From assembly GCA_016710285.1 (NCBI GenBank), contig JADJXR010000001.1, positions 3,164,501-3,228,500 of the forward strand: a stretch of 64,000 nt of DNA. The letters are read 5' to 3'. Shown here piece by piece: positions 60,483 through 64,000 of the stretch. This DNA is from Chlorobiota bacterium (GTDB taxonomy: Bacteria; Bacteroidota; Ignavibacteria; OLB7). Made by a program: the position numbers and the translations under genes. Every line of letters begins with the position of its first letter. Within the stretch, counting starts at the first letter, position 1. The notes below the pieces were generated by a model. The model saw only the letters and a list, made by a program, of their open reading frames with translations. It had not been told where the DNA came from and did no database searches.

Positions 60483-62746
60483 GTTCGTGGTAGTTGCAAG
60501 ATGAATCGCGACCCGTGGCCCTGGCGGCTTTCCACCTGGACGCTTCCGCCATGCCCTTCCACCACTCGCTTCAGAATCACGGTTCCAATCCCCGATCCGC
60601 CCGGGCGCTCGGTATAAAACGGTTGGAACAGCTGCTCCATTGTCCCCTGACTCATTCCGATACCGTTGTCGCTGATCTCGATGGCAAGGCTGTCGGCAGC
60701 TTCGCGGACCCGCACTTGGATCAGCCCATCGGCGCGGCTTCCGATTGCCTGCCAGGCGTTGTCAATCACATTCCGCACGGCCACCGTCAACTGCGGAACA
60801 TCTATCATCGCCCGGAAGTTTTCCCCGGTGGTTGTGCACTCAATCCTGACGTTTTGGGGAACCGTGTCGGCAAGGTCCTGCAGCAGGGAGGTGATAAGCA
60901 GTGCAAGGTCGGCCCAGTTGCGGTTCAGCGATTCGGTGCGGGCCACCGTCAGAAGGTCGTCCACAATCTCACGCAGCCGCCGCGATTGCCGGACGATCCG
61001 CTGCGTGGACCTCATCATCTCATAATCATGCCCGTTCGAGGCCAATTTTTGGTGGAGCGATTCGGCGGTCAGCGTCACCGAGCCGAGCGGGGTTTTCATC
61101 TCGTGGGCAATGTGGTGCGCCACCGAGGCCCAGTTCACCAGCCGCTCTTGCTCAAGGGTGCGGGTAACGTCTTCCATCAGCAGCAGATAGCCAGCCGGCG
61201 CGCCAAACCGCCCGTACAGCGGGCGCCCCCGCAGGCTAACGGCGCGGATATCACCTTCGCGCCGCAGGTCCATTTTCAGCTCGAACGATTCCCCTTCCTG
61301 GAACAGCCGCCGCAGCAACGGCATCAGCCCGTTCCATTCCGCGCCGCGAACGTACTCGCTGACGTGCCGGCCCAGCGGGATGTAGCGGTCCACCTCCAGC
61401 ATCCCCCGCGCCGAGTCGTTCAGGTGGCTAACCCGCTGCGAGCGGGAAAGGACGATCACGCCGCCAGAGTTCGGAATCCTGACAAGGTTGCGGTACAGGT
61501 TTCTGGCGAACAGATACCGCCGCACAACCAGCACCAGCCCGGCCAACACCGCAAGGCTTATCGCTGCCGGTATCAGCCATTGCCAATGCCGCGCAAACCA
61601 ACCCGGAAGCGTAAGGTCCACCGCCAGCAAACGCGAGCCTTCGGCGGAGGAGAGAAGGAGTTGGCCAGAAGGAAGGATTGCCAGCGAAGCTGCGTTGGCC
61701 CCGCCCGATGGTCCAACGGCCACAAGCCGCATGGTGCTGTCGTAAAAGGCTGCGCTGTCGGTCCCAACAAGGGCGATAATGCCCCCAGCTTGGGCAACGC
61801 TGCGGAATGGTTGGGAGAGCGGCCATTCGATTTCCGACGGCGTTGCGGCGGGGGAAAGGGGGAAGGCCAGCGGGCGCGGATAGGCCGCGATGATTGCCGC
61901 CGGAATTGCCACCCCGCCAACATCAATCTGGGCCACGCCGGCCGGGATTGTTGGAAGCGTGATGGTCCCATTTACCACCAGCAGTTCAGCATCAAAAAGA
62001 ATGGCGCGGCTTGACGTTCCGCTTTGGATCAGCACCACTTCCCCAGCCCCAGCCCGCACCAGCCGGACGCTTCCGCCAGCAAATGGAAGCCTTGTGGAAA
62101 TTGGTGCGGCGGTGTCCCCGGGAACAATGGTGGAAAGGAGAAGTTCATCGCCATCGCGCTGGGCCACAACCAGCCGCGAAGTGTCGCCCACGGTGGCCCG
62201 GGAAATCTCAATCGCGTCCAAAACCTCTCCGTGGCGAAGCGGCTCCACCCGCCCCCCGGCCACCGACACCAACGCGGAATCCCCAACCGCAAACTCTCCC
62301 CCGGGTAGAAATCGTGTGCAGCGTGGGATGGAGGTCCGTTGCAGCAATCGTATCTCCAACTTCCCTTTCACCTTCAAGGAAGCAAGCATCGTGCGGCCCG
62401 ACTCCTCGGCCAGCAGCAGCACGGTATCGGCAGCGGAGGAAGGGGGAAGGTGCAGGTCGTGGATTGCCAACAGGGAGTAGGTGGTTTCAAGCGGGCGGAG
62501 GGAGTCGTTGTAGCTGGTAAGCTGGGTGCGCCCGAACGTTTGGGCAATCCCCAAATATCCGCTTGGAATCTTCCAAAGCCGCTCGGCAGAATTGGCGGGG
62601 GAAAGCACCGCCGCCGGGGTGTGCTGGCCGATTGCCGGCAACGGAAACAGAACGGCCGCAACGCCCAACCACAGCAACCACACCCGCAACGCCCGCATCG
62701 CCAAGCGGGGAGTAAGCAACGGAAGCCATGCGTTTGGTTGGTTCAT
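60479..62746 (-). CDS. Membrane sensor histidine kinase
   Basis: 755 residues from the ATG at 62746. A signal/membrane helix at the N-terminus (VWLLWLGVAAVLFPLPAIG) is followed by a ~350-residue periplasmic domain of repeated strands, probably a propeller. A membrane helix (WLIPAAISLAVLAGLVLVV), a PAS-like domain (GVIVLSRSQRVSHLNDSARG; LLLMEDVTRTLEQE) and a HisKA/HATPase core come next: phospho-acceptor His548 in VAHHIAHEMKTPLGSV, N box VRNVIDNAWQAI, G1 ISDNGIGM. It resembles NtrB/atoS-class kinases. No response regulator gene is in view. Translationally coupled to the short ClpB gene downstream. Stimulus unknown. Confidence 0.87.
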   Translation of the reverse strand: MNQPNAWLPLLTPRLAMRALRVWLLWLGVAAVLFPLPAIGQHTPAAVLSPANSAERLWKIPSGYLGIAQTFGRTQLTSYNDSLRPLETTYSLLAIHDLHLPPSSAADTVLLLAEESGRTMLASLKVKGKLEIRLLQRTSIPRCTRFLPGGEFAVGDSALVSVAGGRVEPLRHGEVLDAIEISRATVGDTSRLVVAQRDGDELLLSTIVPGDTAAPISTRLPFAGGSVRLVRAGAGEVVLIQSGTSSRAILFDAELLVVNGTITLPTIPAGVAQIDVGGVAIPAAIIAAYPRPLAFPLSPAATPSEIEWPLSQPFRSVAQAGGIIALVGTDSAAFYDSTMRLVAVGPSGGANAASLAILPSGQLLLSSAEGSRLLAVDLTLPGWFARHWQWLIPAAISLAVLAGLVLVVRRYLFARNLYRNLVRIPNSGGVIVLSRSQRVSHLNDSARGMLEVDRYIPLGRHVSEYVRGAEWNGLMPLLRRLFQEGESFELKMDLRREGDIRAVSLRGRPLYGRFGAPAGYLLLMEDVTRTLEQERLVNWASVAHHIAHEMKTPLGSVTLTAESLHQKLASNGHDYEMMRSTQRIVRQSRRLREIVDDLLTVARTESLNRNWADLALLITSLLQDLADTVPQNVRIECTTTGENFRAMIDVPQLTVAVRNVIDNAWQAIGSRADGLIQVRVREAADSLAIEISDNGIGMSQGTMEQLFQPFYTERPGGSGIGTVILKRVVEGHGGSVQVESRQGHGSRFILQLPRT

Positions 62747-62773
62747 GCTAAGCGTTCGCGAACGTGAGGGAAG

Positions 62774-62810
62774 GAGAGAGAGAGAGAGCAGAGAAAGGGG
62801 TGTGTGTGTG
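62774..62810. repeat. GA and GT dinucleotide repeats
   Basis: A GA run of 15 bases (62774-62788) is followed by TG x5 (62801-62810) between ispF and the kinase gene, just upstream of the kinase start on the minus strand. Such tracts are prone to length change. Confidence 0.7.
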
Positions 62811-62839
62811 ATGGACCGCGCAAGGGAACGGAGCAACCT

Positions 62840-63343
62840 TTATGGCTGGGCATTGGGCTGGTCCGCCGTTGCGGCAACAACCGTTGCCACCGCATACGCC
62901 GCAACCCCTTCGCCGGCTCCAATCGGCCCCAAGCCTTCGTGGGTAGTGGCTTTCACGGAGACGCGTTGGATGCTGATGCCAAGCGTGGCCGCGATTGTTT
63001 CCCGCATCTGCTCACGGAACGGGGCGATTTTTGGGCGTTCCAGCAGCACCATGCAATCAACATTGTTGGGGCGCAGCTGCTGCCCCCGTAACAACGCCAC
63101 AACGGCTGCAAGAAGTTCCACCGAGTTGGCCCCGCTCCAGCGTGGATCGGTATCGGGGAAGTGGCGGCCAATGTCCCCCAGGGCTGCCGCGCCAAGCAAG
63201 GCATCGCACAGCGCGTGCAGGATCACATCGCCGTCGGAGTGGGCAATTGGACCGGCGGGGGCATCGGGGATATCCACCCCGCCCAGCCGCAACGGGCGGC
63301 CCGCTTCCAACCGGTGAACGTCGTATCCAAAACCAGAAAGCAT
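62840..63343 (-). CDS. ispF: 2-C-methyl-D-erythritol 2,4-cyclodiphosphate synthase
   Basis: 167 residues, normal length. MEP-pathway enzyme that cyclises CDP-methylerythritol 2-phosphate to MEcPP, releasing CMP. Zinc ligands D8, H10 (GFGYDVHRL) and H43 (HSDGDVILHALCDALLGA), then GDIGRHFPDTDPRW and the C-terminal VKATTHEGLGPIGAGEGVAA are all present. Forms a trimer. The third MEP gene in this window, unlinked to dxs and dxr. Confidence 0.96.
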   Translation of the reverse strand: MLSGFGYDVHRLEAGRPLRLGGVDIPDAPAGPIAHSDGDVILHALCDALLGAAALGDIGRHFPDTDPRWSGANSVELLAAVVALLRGQQLRPNNVDCMVLLERPKIAPFREQMRETIAATLGISIQRVSVKATTHEGLGPIGAGEGVAAYAVATVVAATADQPNAQP

Positions 63344-63376
63344 GGGGAAGAAGAATCGCGTGGAATGTTGGCGCGG

Positions 63377-64000
63377 CTACCGGCGGACTTTCACGAACCA
63401 CAGTTCGCTGAGCGACAGCTCGACCGAGAGTTTCCCGAAGGCTTCGCGGGTTAGGCCGTTGTCGGTGGTCCCGCGTGTGCCGAACTGAAGCGCGATGTCC
63501 ATTGCTGGGTTGGCGTTCAACCGGTTGTAGGCCGCAAGCGGGAACCCAACGCCAAGCGTAAACCCAAGCTGCGTGATAGCTCCGTTGGAGGTCAGGTAGT
63601 AGGTGTCCTCGTACAACGCCCCCACCCGAAAGGTCCAGCGGTCCAACCCTTCGGCGTTGATGGATTCGCTGGCAGCGTATTGGTAGGCCACCCCGTAGCG
63701 TGTTGCCGATGTTGCGGTTGGCATCGCGGCGCTGCTCCAATCTTGCAGGCTGACCTCGGTGCCCAGGGTGCTGCGGCCCATCCGGTACGACGCGCCAACG
63801 GTTAGCCGTTGCGGGACGGTAAGGTCCGCGGTGTCGGTGGCGGTGGTGTCAATCACTTGCCCGGCGGCATCAAGGTAGTTGTTGATCAGAAGTCGGGTGC
63901 GGCTTAGCGTCACGCCAGATTGCAGGGTTGCGCCAAGCTGCAACCCTTCCGCCGGGCGAACCTGCACGCCAAACCGTCCGCCAACCCCGCGATATTGGTC
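63377..64000 (-). CDS. Outer-membrane FadL-like protein, 5' part outside the window
   Basis: The C-terminal ~207 residues of a beta-barrel. The frame runs off the window edge (YRGVGGRFGV precedes the GTG at 63967), so no start is visible. Strand pattern with YRMGRSTLGTEVSLQDWSSA, YGVAYQYAASESI, TFRVGALYEDTYYLTSNGAI and LGFTLGVGFPL resembles FadL/TodX-type hydrophobic-compound transporters or PorV-like proteins. It ends in the basic VKVRR rather than an aromatic residue. Family assignment moderate. Confidence 0.65.
   Translation of the reverse strand, partial: DQYRGVGGRFGVQVRPAEGLQLGATLQSGVTLSRTRLLINNYLDAAGQVIDTTATDTADLTVPQRLTVGASYRMGRSTLGTEVSLQDWSSAAMPTATSATRYGVAYQYAASESINAEGLDRWTFRVGALYEDTYYLTSNGAITQLGFTLGVGFPLAAYNRLNANPAMDIALQFGTRGTTDNGLTREAFGKLSVELSLSELWFVKVRR

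Noticed and set aside
60494..62014. Plus-strand open frame opposite the histidine kinase
   Set aside because: His/Arg/Pro-rich translation without domains, antisense to a convincing kinase.

Overview
The window is a bacterial chromosome segment of moderately high GC, except for AT-rich patches near 26.0-28.0 kb and 36.1-37.2 kb. At least six genes encode large secreted proteins ending in a type IX secretion (T9SS) type A sorting domain (P-N-P, then the DG(R/K)/L..G.Y.(L/V) pattern). Few genes have a Shine-Dalgarno sequence. The MEP isoprenoid pathway is represented by dxs, dxr and ispF. This points to the Fibrobacterota-Chlorobiota-Bacteroidota superphylum; a Kapabacteria/Ignavibacteria/Chlorobi-like lineage is my inference, not something the sequence proves.

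Layout. 0-10.7 kb: the 3' part of a T9SS cargo gene, a BtuF-like binding lipoprotein, and two paralogous ~1,200-residue BNR/sortilin-repeat T9SS proteins separated by an array of hairpin repeats. 10.9-14 kb: a decayed radical SAM gene, a nucleotidyltransferase-like gene and an intact B12-binding radical SAM gene. 14-22 kb: a 1,348-residue IgGFc-binding/choice-of-anchor T9SS protein, then four tandem beta-barrel paralogues. 22-25.7 kb: an intradiol-dioxygenase-like T9SS protein, dxs and tRNA-Lys(TTT). 25.8-28.7 kb: a small AT-rich island bounded by a 15-bp copy of the tRNA-Lys 3' end. 28.8 kb: the SRP RNA gene, which is not protein coding. 29-36 kb: an RNase E/G with a giant low-complexity insertion, then dxr, rseP and surE. 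36-41 kb: a DNA methyltransferase, PBP2, OsmC and a frameshifted MetZ-type enzyme. 41-44.4 kb: a minus-strand MbnP/MbnH-like copper module. 44.5-51 kb: an OmpA-like protein, a pentameric ligand-gated ion channel fused to a periplasmic binding domain, and a Rieske/cytochrome b pair. 51-64 kb: a frameshifted metallo-beta-lactamase-fold gene, a DUF1232 protein, recJ, a YebC-family gene, a propeller T9SS protein, a TPR lipoprotein, a half-length ClpB coupled to a histidine kinase, ispF, and the 3' part of an outer-membrane protein gene.

The observations most worth following are the binding-domain/ligand-gated-channel fusion at 46.9 kb, the tRNA-bounded mini-island with its three-gene envelope operon, the copper module, the cytochrome b lacking one predicted heme ligand, the ~565-residue insertion inside the S1 domain of the RNase, and a ClpB that stops at the middle domain just before a terminator. 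Two genes are broken by what looks like one extra G in a G run, so a sequencing error should be excluded there first.
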